Assembly (NCBI GenBank): GCA_002362105.1
Contig: DETD01000031.1
Coordinates: forward strand, 206,346-270,345
Direction of reading: 5' to 3'
Length of the DNA: 64,000 nt
From: Bacteroidales bacterium UBA3297
Lineage (GTDB): Bacteria > Bacteroidota > Bacteroidia > Bacteroidales > Paludibacteraceae
The notes below the pieces were generated by a model. The model was not told the DNA's origin, made no database searches, and saw only the letters and a program-made list of their open reading frames with translations. A program made the translations under genes and the position numbers. This document shows, piece by piece, positions 24,832 through 34,100 of the stretch. Positions within the stretch are counted from its first letter, which is position 1; each line of letters opens with the position of its first letter.

Positions 24832-24944
24832 GTCCCTGCCCATTGCACAGGATATCTGGCCTGCGTGGGGGGTGTGCGGTCAGTGTAAATAGGTTACATC
24901 GTGCAAACTATGTAAGTATCCGTGTCTTTTTTGATTTTGTGTTC
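24832..24944 (+). repeat. About 110-bp direct repeat flanking the toxin-antitoxin cassette, right copy
   Basis: Same elements as 24095-24203; its hairpin 24894-24915 (TTACATCGT-GCAA-ACTATGTAA) has one mismatch. The next TCC-hairpin repeat starts 28 bp after it. The stretch 24804-25542 contains only repeats and no credible gene. Confidence 0.8.
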
Positions 24945-24971
24945 TGTAACTGCCGTGTTGCCCGCTACAGC

Positions 24972-25197
24972 TACAAGGTTGGCTCGTAGCGTTTTCCAAA
25001 CGCACTGACGGCGTGTGGAAATCCGGGCACGTAGGAATGGCGGGCCATTCCCCCATACCCGGTTATCGAGCTACCGTCTTCCAGACGGGGGGTGCGACGA
25101 AACAACAGGCGACGTGGGCTCGGTCTGCCGACCGCACTGTTCGCGTGCAACCTCTGGTAGGGAGCTGTGCTGAATTCGTACGTTTCGTGAATCTCGA
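24972..25197 (+). repeat. Hairpin-pair repeat, copy 3, with extension
   Basis: CTACAAGGTTGGCTCGTAGC, hairpins GCGTTT-TCC-AAACGC (24989-25003) and CCGTCT-TCC-AGACGG (25074-25088), and then an extension with GAAACAACAGGCGACG, CTGCCGACCGCACTGTTCGC and GTACGTTTCGTGAATCTCG. The extension (25073-25197) is repeated at 25397-25522. Confidence 0.8.
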
Positions 25198-25396
25198 TTC
25201 TTATTTCGTCCCATGGTAGGCGACAAACTGCGACTGAACGCATACTCCACCAGAGCAAAATGCCTAAACTTGGGTTCTTTTGGGTGACGGAGATAGTTAC
25301 GCAAAATCTGATTTTCCGTTTGGTTTGAAATACATTTGGTAAAATATTTCTATAATCATACAATTTTATAAGATTATAGAATTGTTTTAAATTCCA

Positions 25397-25522
25397 TACG
25401 TCTTCCAGACGGGGGAGCGATGAAACAACAGGCGACGAGGGCACTGTCTGCCGACCGCACTGTTCGCGTGCAACCTCTGGTAGGGCAGAGCTGTGCTGAA
25501 TTCGTACGTTTCGTGAATCTCG
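25397..25522 (+). repeat. Direct repeat of 25073-25197
   Basis: Starts inside the second hairpin (CGTCT-TCC-AGACG, 25399-25411) and continues with the same extension through GTGAATCTCG, with few differences and a 4-bp insertion. It ends 21 bp before the DUF262 gene's stop codon. The 200 bp between the two copies shows no gene. Confidence 0.8.
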
Positions 25523-25542
25523 TGCTCAAAAAAATTGTTAAA

Positions 25543-27228
25543 TCAGTATTTTACAGTCCAAACCGAGGTCGCCGTTTTCGCCATATTTTCTTGCCGTCTT
25601 TCCACTTCATCCTCTCCCCAAGAGGGGAAAAATTCGGGAATTCGCTTGGTCGTACCATAGATAGAAGTTTGATACACCTTTTTCTTTTCCTCGTATGCGG
25701 CATCGGAAATTTTTCTGTTCTTATCAGGTTCCAGCAGGCACATGTTACCCAATTTGTCCACAGTACGCTGGCCGACCTCGTCTTCAATATCCCAATTTTC
25801 GTAGTGGCGGGGCATTATATGCTCGATAGTAGCCTCCTCGGAGAAAGGGTCAACCGAACGGATATTGCCTTTCACATTCTCAATGGCGCCAAGCAGGTAT
25901 CTTATTTTCTTCGCATTTGCCGATTTCTCATAACTGATGGAAAACCTTGAAAAGGCTTCCTTAAACAATTCATCGTTTATTATGATCGAATTAAGTAAGG
26001 CATAGTCGGCGCGACTGTATTTGCTTACATAAATCGACAAATTGTTGAATGGTCCTTCCTGGTCGTTTGGATTCCTGTCACAAATTACATTATACCTGAC
26101 ACAGATGTTTATTATTAGTTTGAGCAGTTTCTTAAATTCGTCTTTGTCGAGTTTAAGGCATGAAACCATAAGCAGAGAGAGAGGTTGTTTAAATCCGAAT
26201 AGATTAAGCAAGCCTATCTGTTTCCTTATTCCGCTATCATATTCGTTCCAAAATTCGTCGTTTTTGTCATGAAGAGCGACATAAACGTCGCTATAGGTCA
26301 ACATGTCGTCCAAGAGGGCGAAAACCTGCTCTTGCGTTTTAATCTCATCTCTGAGGGTCTTGAAAACGTAGTTCTTCCGTATCGTTTTGTGACTGGTATT
26401 CCAATAATAGCGTATAAAGTCGGGTAGATGTTCCGACTTGTTATTTGACGTGAGTCTGGCCCATTTTTCCTCTAACGAATTGAGGCGCTCGGGGTGGCTC
26501 GACTCTTTGTCGACCAGAGAGAACAGGTAATTCTTCAACAGGTCGGCCGATGATAATTGTACACCTCTCGCATTCAGGGTCTCAAATACTTTGAACGCAT
26601 TCAACTCGTCTGACACTATAATCTCGGTGAAGTAGAGGCAGGAAACCACTTTTTGGATATAAGCTGCATAATCCTTCCCATGTTCAAATCCTTTTTTCTT
26701 GAGTTTACCCTCGAAAAATTCAAAACAACTCTTCATCAGTTTTTCTGTCTTTTTCGTGTTCCGGATGCGCAATTCGCCCAATTTTACAATATAGTCTTTG
26801 TAATAGGGGTCGTTATTCCTGTTAAGAACCAATTTGTTGTCGTAGTCTAAGGTGACCGTATCCTTAAAGCCGATGTAGGTATTCATCATCTCCTTCCATC
26901 GTACTTCGTTCTCTTCTTTTTCCACTCCCTTCTCTGCTAATGCTTTGACTAGCTTGATGGCTGCAAGTATAAGCAGGGTGATGGTTGTGAAGCGTTGCTG
27001 CCCGTCGATGATGTTCCTTATGTTGACGCCTGTTTTTTGAAGGACAAGATAACCCATATAGTGCTCACCTTCTTCTTCGGAAAGAGTCGATTCAATGTCG
27101 TTCCATAGGTCGTCCCACTGGTCTTTGTCCCAAGAATAATCTCTTTGAAATTTAGGGACTACATATTTGTCCGCTTCCTTTATGATTGCTCCGAAATAAT
27201 TGGTGCTGGTGTCTTGAATGCCTTTCAT
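25543..27228 (-). CDS. DUF262/DUF1524 (GmrSD-like) enzyme
   Basis: I start at ATG 27226-27228 (MKGIQDTSTNYFGAIIKEAD), because family members begin shortly before the PxFQRxYSW motif, and the longer frame to 27516 reads through a repeat element. 561 residues. DUF262: VPKFQRDYSWDKDQWDDLW (24-42) and IIDGQQRFTT (73-82). C-terminal DUF1524 HNH-type motif: IEHIMPRH near residue 470, with LGNMCLLEPDKNRKIS. This single-chain GmrS+GmrD layout is typical of type IV restriction of modified phage DNA and of other DUF262 nucleases. Activity is not provable here, but both motifs are complete. Confidence 0.88.
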   Translation of the reverse strand: MKGIQDTSTNYFGAIIKEADKYVVPKFQRDYSWDKDQWDDLWNDIESTLSEEEGEHYMGYLVLQKTGVNIRNIIDGQQRFTTITLLILAAIKLVKALAEKGVEKEENEVRWKEMMNTYIGFKDTVTLDYDNKLVLNRNNDPYYKDYIVKLGELRIRNTKKTEKLMKSCFEFFEGKLKKKGFEHGKDYAAYIQKVVSCLYFTEIIVSDELNAFKVFETLNARGVQLSSADLLKNYLFSLVDKESSHPERLNSLEEKWARLTSNNKSEHLPDFIRYYWNTSHKTIRKNYVFKTLRDEIKTQEQVFALLDDMLTYSDVYVALHDKNDEFWNEYDSGIRKQIGLLNLFGFKQPLSLLMVSCLKLDKDEFKKLLKLIINICVRYNVICDRNPNDQEGPFNNLSIYVSKYSRADYALLNSIIINDELFKEAFSRFSISYEKSANAKKIRYLLGAIENVKGNIRSVDPFSEEATIEHIMPRHYENWDIEDEVGQRTVDKLGNMCLLEPDKNRKISDAAYEEKKKVYQTSIYGTTKRIPEFFPSWGEDEVERRQENMAKTATSVWTVKY

Positions 27229-27329
27229 GCTGTATGAATCGTTTTTCCAATCTGTAAATATAATACTTTTGTTCCATATAGAGGGTAAAACGGCGGCTAC
27301 CATGTCTTTCTTGTGAGCCATTCCTGCCT

Positions 27330-27580
27330 TGTGGTCAGGGTAAATCGTCACATAGTGCAAACTATGTGGGTAATCGTGTTTTTCCGTGAATTTCGTGTTC
27401 TGAAACTGCAGGGGTGGCTCGCTACAGCTACAAGGTTGGCACGTAGCGTTTTCCAAACGCGCTGGTGTGGTGTGGAAATCCGGGCACGTAGGAAGCGGTT
27501 CCACCTTTTTTCCCATACCCGGTTATCGAGATACCGTCTTCCAGACGGGGGAGCGATGAAACGACAGGCGACGAGGGGCA
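27330..27580 (+). repeat. Hairpin-pair repeat, copy 4 (most complete composite)
   Basis: Module order: hairpin CACATAGT-GCAA-ACTATGTG (27349-27368), TTTTTCCGTGAATTTCGTGT, CTACAGCTACAAGGTTGGC, hairpin GCGTTT-TCC-AAACGC (27446-27460), CGGGCACGTAGGAAGCGGTT, ATACCCGGTTATCGAGATA, hairpin CCGTCT-TCC-AGACGG (27534-27548), GAGCGATGAAACGACAGGCG. It ends the variable region 120 bp before the pheS stop. 27581-27703 shows no gene. Confidence 0.8.
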
Positions 27581-27703
27581 AAAAAGAAAGCCGCCGATTT
27601 GAATGGAGTCCATTACAAACCGGCAGCTTATATTGTTGTCTGAAACCAGCGCCAACCCAGCGGCAGACGCCGTTCTACAGCACGGGGTCACCCCCAGAAG
27701 CCA

Positions 27704-28726
27704 TTAGAAAGCAGACTTAAACTCGTCGAGGAAGCGGGTATCGTTCTCAGAGAACATACGCAAGTCTTTCACCTTGTACTTCAGGTTGGTGATACGCTCA
27801 ACACCCATACCGAAGGCGAAACCCGAGTAAACCTTGCTGTCGATGCCACAGTTCTCCAACACGTTCGGATCGACCATGCCACAACCCAGAATTTCTACCC
27901 AGCCACTACCCTTGCAGAAAGAGCAGCCCTTACCGCCACAAAGGTCGCACGAGATATCCATTTCGGCACTTGGTTCGGTGAATGGGAAGTAAGACGGACG
28001 GAGGCGAATCTTGGTTTCTTCGCCGAACATTTCTTTCGCGAAGAACAAGAGCGCCTGCTTCAAGTCGGCAAACGACACGTTCTTGTCGATATACAGGCCT
28101 TCTACCTGGTGGAAGAAGCAGTGCGCGCGCGCCGAGATAGCCTCGTTACGGTATACACGGCCCGGACAAAGCACACGGATAGGCGGTTTCTGCTTCATCA
28201 TGACACGGCTCTGTACGCAAGAGGTGTGCGTTCTCAGCAACACATCGGGGTCGCGGGTGATGAAGAAAGTATCTTGCATATCTCTAGCCGGGTGCTCAGG
28301 TGCGAAGTTCAACGAAGAGAAGACATGCCAGTCGTCTTCCACTTCAGGACCGTCGGCCACCACAAAACCCTGGCGCGAGAAAATATCAACAATCTTATTA
28401 CGAACCAACGAGATAGGGTGACGGGTACCCAACTCAATAGGATCTGGCGTACGGGTCAGGTCTAAATCAGCAACAGCGCCCAACTTGTCGGAGAACGACT
28501 CCTTCATTTCGTTGATACGGTTGGTTGCATCGGTCTTCAACTTGTTCAAAAGTTGTCCCAACTCTTTTTTCTGTTCGGGAGAAACGGTGCGGAACTCGTC
28601 GAAAAGCGCTGAAATCTCACCCTTTTTACTCAAGTATTTAATACGCAAAGCCTCAATCTGGTCGGCATTCTCTGCCTTCAGCTTCTCGATTTCGGCGAGC
28701 AGATTATTAATTTTTTCTTTCAACAT
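27704..28726 (-). CDS. pheS: Phenylalanine-tRNA ligase alpha subunit
   Basis: 340 residues from ATG 28724-28726 (MLKEKINNLLAEIEKLKAEN), the normal PheS N-terminal coiled coil; an earlier in-frame start (28837) would overlap nadD and add an unrelated leader. Class II motifs are present: motif 1 region RHPISLVRNKIVDIF, motif 2 GRVYRNEAISARAHCFFHQV, motif 3 GFAFGMGVERI, plus a Cys-rich insert CDLCGGKGCSFCKGSG often seen in Bacteroidetes PheS. It charges tRNA-Phe with PheT, which is not in the window. A -7-like TAATTTTG occurs at 28745-28752, so it may have its own promoter. Confidence 0.96.
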   Translation of the reverse strand: MLKEKINNLLAEIEKLKAENADQIEALRIKYLSKKGEISALFDEFRTVSPEQKKELGQLLNKLKTDATNRINEMKESFSDKLGAVADLDLTRTPDPIELGTRHPISLVRNKIVDIFSRQGFVVADGPEVEDDWHVFSSLNFAPEHPARDMQDTFFITRDPDVLLRTHTSCVQSRVMMKQKPPIRVLCPGRVYRNEAISARAHCFFHQVEGLYIDKNVSFADLKQALLFFAKEMFGEETKIRLRPSYFPFTEPSAEMDISCDLCGGKGCSFCKGSGWVEILGCGMVDPNVLENCGIDSKVYSGFAFGMGVERITNLKYKVKDLRMFSENDTRFLDEFKSAF

Positions 28727-28811
28727 CACATTTATGATTTTACGCAAAATTAAACAAAAAGGAAGGCTTTTCCAATAAAAAACGGACAAACCTAAAAAGG
28801 ACGGGAAAGGA

Positions 28812-29408
28812 CTATCGTCCGCCTTCCTTTCCGCCATACAGTTTGTTGTCGGCTATATACTTAAAGACGGGTTCGGGCAAAAAGTAGCGGACATCCTTGC
28901 CCTGGGCTATCGACTGCCGGACGAAAGTGCTGCTAATTTCAATGATTGGCGTTTCTACCCGGTGGAAATTCCGGAAGTCGGCAGGAATCTCGTTAGAAGA
29001 CCCGAGGCGCGGATAGACCCATATTTCGTAATGGTCCATAATCCACTCCCAGTTTTTCCATTTTCGGAACGCGTCGAGGTTGTCGCCCCCCATAATCAGA
29101 ATAAAGTGGGTATCGGGCTCCAGTTCCGAGAATTTTTGCAGTGTGATGTAGGTATACGACGGTTTTTCGAGGCTGAACTCCAAGTCCGACACCGTAAACT
29201 TACGGTAGCCGGCAGTAGCCTGCCGCACCATTTCGAGGCGGATGTTGTCGTCGAGCAGGTCGGCGTTGACCTTGAACGGATTTTGTGGCGAGACCACAAA
29301 CCTTACCTCGTCGACATCGGTATTCTCCGCTATATAGTTGCATAAAGCCAGGTGGCCCACATGAATAGGGTTGAACGAGCCACAGAATAAAGCTACACGT
29401 TTTGCCAT
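28812..29408 (-). CDS. nadD: Nicotinate-nucleotide adenylyltransferase
   Basis: 198 residues. The nucleotidyltransferase signature is GSFNPIHVGHLAL (residues 10-22; HxGH) and the second motif is ISSTFVRQSIAQGKDVRYFL (ISSTxVR). It makes nicotinate adenine dinucleotide in NAD synthesis. It is 41 bp downstream of gmk in the order yicC-gmk-nadD common in Bacteroidetes, and probably in the same operon. A weak hairpin (CGCCCC/GGAGCG, about 29411-29434) lies between gmk and nadD. Confidence 0.96.
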   Translation of the reverse strand: MAKRVALFCGSFNPIHVGHLALCNYIAENTDVDEVRFVVSPQNPFKVNADLLDDNIRLEMVRQATAGYRKFTVSDLEFSLEKPSYTYITLQKFSELEPDTHFILIMGGDNLDAFRKWKNWEWIMDHYEIWVYPRLGSSNEIPADFRNFHRVETPIIEISSTFVRQSIAQGKDVRYFLPEPVFKYIADNKLYGGKEGGR

Positions 29409-29449
29409 AAACTAAAAAACGCCCCAAAAAAGGAGCGTTTGCGTATTAA

Positions 29450-30025
29450 TTAAATATCTAGAAAATTCTTAATCAGGCTTACCACCTCGTTTTCGGCCGT
29501 AGTCAGATCGTCGTTAACGACCACCTTGTCGAACTGGGGTGCGAAGGTAAGTTCAAAGGAAGCCCTTTCCAAGCGGGTTTGGATGACATCGGGCGCATCG
29601 GTGCCACGGCCTTCGAGGCGTTTTTTCAGCACTTCGATGCTAGGCGGCTGAATGAAGACCGACATAGCCTTGTCGCCATAGAACTTCTTAATGTTCACCC
29701 CGCCCTTTACGTCGACGTCGAACAAGGCAATTCTGCCATTGGCCGAGATGCGGTCGACCTCCGACTTCAGCGTGCCGTAGAAGCGGTCTTTGTAGACCTC
29801 TTCATACTCTAGGAAATCGCCATTGGCGATGCGTGTGCGGAACTCCTCAGGCGACAGGAAGTAGTATTCCCGTCCGTGCACCTCTTGTCCGCGCGGTTGG
29901 CGGCTGGTGGCAGAAATAGAGAATTCGAACACCCCCGGCATCTGTTCGAGCAGGAAGTTGATGATGGTAGACTTGCCCGACCCCGAAGGAGCGGAGAAGA
30001 TTATGATTTTTGAATTATCGGCCAT
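29450..30025 (-). CDS. gmk: Guanylate kinase
   Basis: 191 residues. P-loop FSAPSGSGKSTIINFLLEQ (10-28), the GMP-binding block SATSRQPRGQEVHGREYYFL, and the DVDVKGGVNIKKFYG segment. It phosphorylates GMP to GDP. It starts 2 bp after the yicC stop, so translation is coupled. Normal length and no anomalies. Confidence 0.97.
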   Translation of the reverse strand: MADNSKIIIFSAPSGSGKSTIINFLLEQMPGVFEFSISATSRQPRGQEVHGREYYFLSPEEFRTRIANGDFLEYEEVYKDRFYGTLKSEVDRISANGRIALFDVDVKGGVNIKKFYGDKAMSVFIQPPSIEVLKKRLEGRGTDAPDVIQTRLERASFELTFAPQFDKVVVNDDLTTAENEVVSLIKNFLDI

Positions 30026-30027
30026 AC

Positions 30028-30909
30028 TTAAAGCGCGTTTAGAACCTGTTCCTTAATCTGTTCCAGCTCATCCTTCATCTTCACCACAATCTTCTGCATT
30101 TCAGAATGGTTAGACTTAGAGCCGAGGGTATTGATCTCGCGGCCCATTTCTTGTGCGATGAAGCCCAGCTTCTTACCGGTCGACTGTTCAGGAATATCCA
30201 TCGTCTCCTTAAAGTACTGCAAGTGCTGGCGGAGTCTGTTCTTCTCTTCGTTCACATCGAGTTTTTCGATGTAGTAGATCATTTCCTGTTCAAAGCGGTT
30301 CTTATCGTAATCGACACCACCCAAAGAGGCGAGGTTGTCGGCAATACGCTGTTTGATGAGTTCGACACGTTCTTTCTCGTACGGGTCGATGGTGTTTAAA
30401 AGACTGGCAATGTTGTCGACCTTTGCCGTGAACACGTTACGGAGAGAAACGCCTTCCTTCTTACGGTATTCGACCAGTGCGTCGACGGCCTTGCGGAAGG
30501 CCTCGAACACCTTAATCCAGTCGTCTTCATCCAGTTCCTGTTGCTCGTTACGCTGCACATCGGGCAGACGCAACAAAGTAGAAACCCAGTCGTAATCGGC
30601 AGGAATCTGCACGCCAGCCGCAGCGGCGGCCTCTTCAATCTGGTCTTTGTAAGCCTTCATCATAGGGGCATTCAGCTGCATGCCCGTTTCAGCGCCAATG
30701 GTCTCAACGAAGAAAGAGAGGTCAATCTTACCCCTTTCAAGCGTTTTGGCAATATAGTTACGCATTTCCAGCTCCTTCTCTTTGTAATACGAAGGAACCC
30801 GGGTCGACAAATCGAGTTGCTTGCTGTTAAGCGACTTGATTTCTATAGTAATTTTTTTATTTTTAAGTTCACAAGTGGCTTTACCAAAGCCAGTCATTGA
30901 CAAAATCAT
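30028..30909 (-). CDS. yicC: YicC-family endoribonuclease
   Basis: 293 residues. N-terminal YicC domain starting MILSMTGFGKATCELKNKKI, with the family motif SLNSKQLDLSTRVPSYYKEK. The C-terminal DUF1732 domain ends in the conserved TGKKLGFIAQEMGREINTLG and SNHSEMQKIVVKMKDELEQI. Family members are RNases. It heads the yicC-gmk-nadD operon. Its promoter is suggested by TATCTTTG at 30931-30938. The 170 bp between it and the M60 peptidase stop show no further gene. Confidence 0.93.
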   Translation of the reverse strand: MILSMTGFGKATCELKNKKITIEIKSLNSKQLDLSTRVPSYYKEKELEMRNYIAKTLERGKIDLSFFVETIGAETGMQLNAPMMKAYKDQIEEAAAAAGVQIPADYDWVSTLLRLPDVQRNEQQELDEDDWIKVFEAFRKAVDALVEYRKKEGVSLRNVFTAKVDNIASLLNTIDPYEKERVELIKQRIADNLASLGGVDYDKNRFEQEMIYYIEKLDVNEEKNRLRQHLQYFKETMDIPEQSTGKKLGFIAQEMGREINTLGSKSNHSEMQKIVVKMKDELEQIKEQVLNAL

Positions 30910-30930
30910 GATATCTGTTTTTAATTAGCA

Positions 30931-30938
30931 CAAAGATA
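30931..30938 (-). promoter_or_regulatory. -7 element of the yicC-gmk-nadD operon
   Basis: TATCTTTG on the minus strand, 22 bp upstream of the yicC ATG. Exact match to TAnnTTTG. Confidence 0.55.
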
Positions 30939-31103
30939 AAACTTTATTGCGAGATATTGCCGTCTGCCACCGAAAAAAGGGGAATACGGCACAGTTCTCT
31001 CGCCATTCGTACAAAAACCAGAGCGCCCCGCCCTCTGTTTTCAGTCGGCCCATGCCACGCCCCCCGGCAAAGGCGGCCGGCACAGTCCCCCAAAAGGGGT
31101 TAA

Positions 31104-34100
31104 TCAGGGCAAATAGACGAACTTCTTGCCACCGCGTATGTAGGTGCGGAAAGGCAGCAGTGTAACCACCTTCCGGCCAAACACGTCGTAGACGCTGCCA
31201 TCGGTCCCGGCGTCGGCCGCAGCAGCCAAGCAACCCTTAACAGCGGTTACCGTCTCGAGGTCGCCAAGGTCACCAACAATGGTGCCGTACTTTGGCCAAT
31301 CGCTGGCCATGTAGGCCTCGTAAGCCTCGGCATAGACATGGATGACCGGTTCCGACGAGAAGAGGTACGGACCAACAGCCGGTGGCGTCAACGCCTTCAC
31401 GTAGGCCTGTTTTACCCCGGAGCTGTAGAAACCGCCCTGCTCAATTTTTTCGACATACGGGCCAATGGTCACCTCGGCAAGCTGGTCGCAGTAGGCGAAA
31501 GCGTCGTAGCCGATGGTGGTCACCCCGTCGGGTATAACCACTTCCTTCAAGCCCGTGCGCGAGAACGCCTGGGTCTTGATAGCGGTGATTTCTTGCGGCA
31601 ACTGGATGGAAACCAAACTATGGCAGTTGTGGAACATTTCGCTGCCGATAACGTCGGGAGTGGTGGTAAACGACTCGTAATACGCCTCACCCCCGCTAAC
31701 GATATAAGCCTCTGAGAGGTCTAGCGACTGCAGGTGCTCCTCGTTCATCAGTCGGCGCAGGGTCTTGACATCGGTGCCGTTAATCGGGCCGGAAATGACC
31801 GCCTTGATGACCGCAGCGGTCAGCGAGTCGGCAAGCGAGCCTGGCGAGGTCATGTGCACCACTTCGACGCCACCCTCTTGCTTAGCCACCTCGTGCAGGG
31901 TGCCGTCGGCATCGACCGAGTAAATGGTGAACTCGTCGCCCACACTCGACGGAACGCAGAAGTTCAGCGCGTTGGCCGCATAGAGCATCTTCCCTTCAGG
32001 GCCCAGCACCAGAAAGCCGACACCACCCTTTCCCGTCATCGCATAAAGCGAATCGGCCTGCGAGTAGGCGTATTCCGAAACCTGCAACGCCTCGGGGAAG
32101 TAGTCGGAGAACTGGCCCAAGTTGCCACACTGGCCCACCTGGTCAGAGCCGTTGCGGTGTTCGCCCGGCATGGTCAGGAAACCGGTAGTTGGAATATAGT
32201 CGATACGGTCCTCCACAAAAAGGATTTCGCGGTTCTTCTTCGGATACTGGGCAATTTCAGCCAGCGTCTGGTCGATGTCTTCCTGGGTCACGGTCAGCGA
32301 GTAGGTGCCGTAGTCGTCGATGGTGAGGTCGCATGGTTCGAAGAATCCCCAGGCGGCAAAGAAGTCGGTCAGGTCTTCCTGGGCCACCTCGCACACTTTT
32401 CTGACGAACTTCAGCGCGCTGTTGTCGGCATTGCCCCACAAAGTCAGCGGGTCTTCACGCAAAGCTTTGAAAAGTTCAGGGTAGAACGACGTATTTTTCT
32501 GTCCTTGGTGATAGTAGAGGTAGAGTTGGTAGTACATACGCATTTTGCTGGTAATGTCACGGCTGAAGAACGGCACATGGTTGGCATAGTCGTTCATCGT
32601 CGACGACAGCGGGTAGCCCTTCGAAGTGGTAATGCCGTCGAGGTGGCAGATGACATTCGAGAAAAGGTTGTTCGACGCCTCGGTGCAGCTCTCGAGGTTA
32701 ATAGCCCCCTGGTTGTTGTGTCCGCACTCGTGCGCGACGCACCAGTCGTCGATATCGTTCTTAATCACAAACGAGTTCTTGATGCAGGCCACCGAGTTGT
32801 AGCTGGTGCGGTAAGGCGACGAATTCGCATAGCCGGCATCGGACTCCTTTCCCTCGATGGCGAAGTTCGGATTGTTGTAATAGATAGGGAAGATGGCCTC
32901 GCCACCCGTCAGGCAGTACGGAGCCCCGGCCCGCTGACCGGTAGCAACCGACTCGCAGAAACCCATCAGCTCTTTTTCCCAGACGGTAAGGCTGTCGAAC
33001 CAAATGACACTCTTATCGACAGACTCGGGCCAGACGGTTTTGTAGGTCGAAGTCTTGAAGTTGAAGAGCGTCTCACCCCCCTTAACGGTGAAGAGGTCGT
33101 GGGTCGCGTTGTTCAAAATGGCAAGGTAGTCGCTGTCGCTGTGGCGGGCCACATCGTAGTAGCCGTTAACCACACCGCCCTCGACGTGTATCTTCAGGTT
33201 CGGCCACTCGCTCAGTTTCTTGGTTTTCGAGCGGGTATCGGCCGTGTAGAGCACATAGTAGAGGGCGTCTTTCGTGCCTTCCACAATGTTGAGGCCCTTC
33301 GAGAGTTTCACGCCACTCTTGGCACTCGTAATCAGTTCGTTGCCCTCACAACCCTTAAAATAGAGGGTCGCGTTGGAAGGCACATCGCTGTCGACAAACA
33401 CATAGAGCAGGCCACCGTCGGAATAAATACCCGTCGGATTGCCCATATACGAACCGCCCGTCGCCTTCAGCAACTCGTTCCAGTAGTGGGCATCGCTGTA
33501 GGCCTTATAGTCGTGGATGCGGAAATCTTTCTCGTAAGCGGTCCAGTTGTTGTTCTTCACCTTCAGGGCAACGGCAACCAGGGCATCGGGCACACCGCCG
33601 GCCTTCATTCCAGCCGACAGCTGGCTGTCGTCCATAGCCGCGTAGGTACTTTTCAGCTGGGTGCAGGCATAGTCGGCAAAATAGTTTTCAAGCAGTTTCC
33701 GGATAGCGAAAACCGTATCGACATCGAGCGGATAGAGGGCCTCGAGTTCACCTGTAATGGTACCGAAATTCGCCCAGTCGGAATCGGCAAAGTCTGCCAT
33801 CACGTCGGAATAGACACAGATAGAGGGTTTAGACGAAAAGAGGTAGCTGGCAATAGCGGGAACCGACGACGTCTTCACATACGCCACCTTTACGGAAGAG
33901 CTGTAGAACGCGCCCTGCGCAAAGCTGGCCACCCGGCGCCCGACGATAACCGTATCGAGCGACTTGCAGTAGGCGAAGGCATCGAAGCCCAGCGAAGTGA
34001 TGTTGTTCGGTATTTCAATCTTTTTAAGGCCCGAATGCGAGAACGCCCGTTCAGGGATAGTCGTCACAGAGGCAGGCAGTTTCACGTAACGCAGGTTGGC

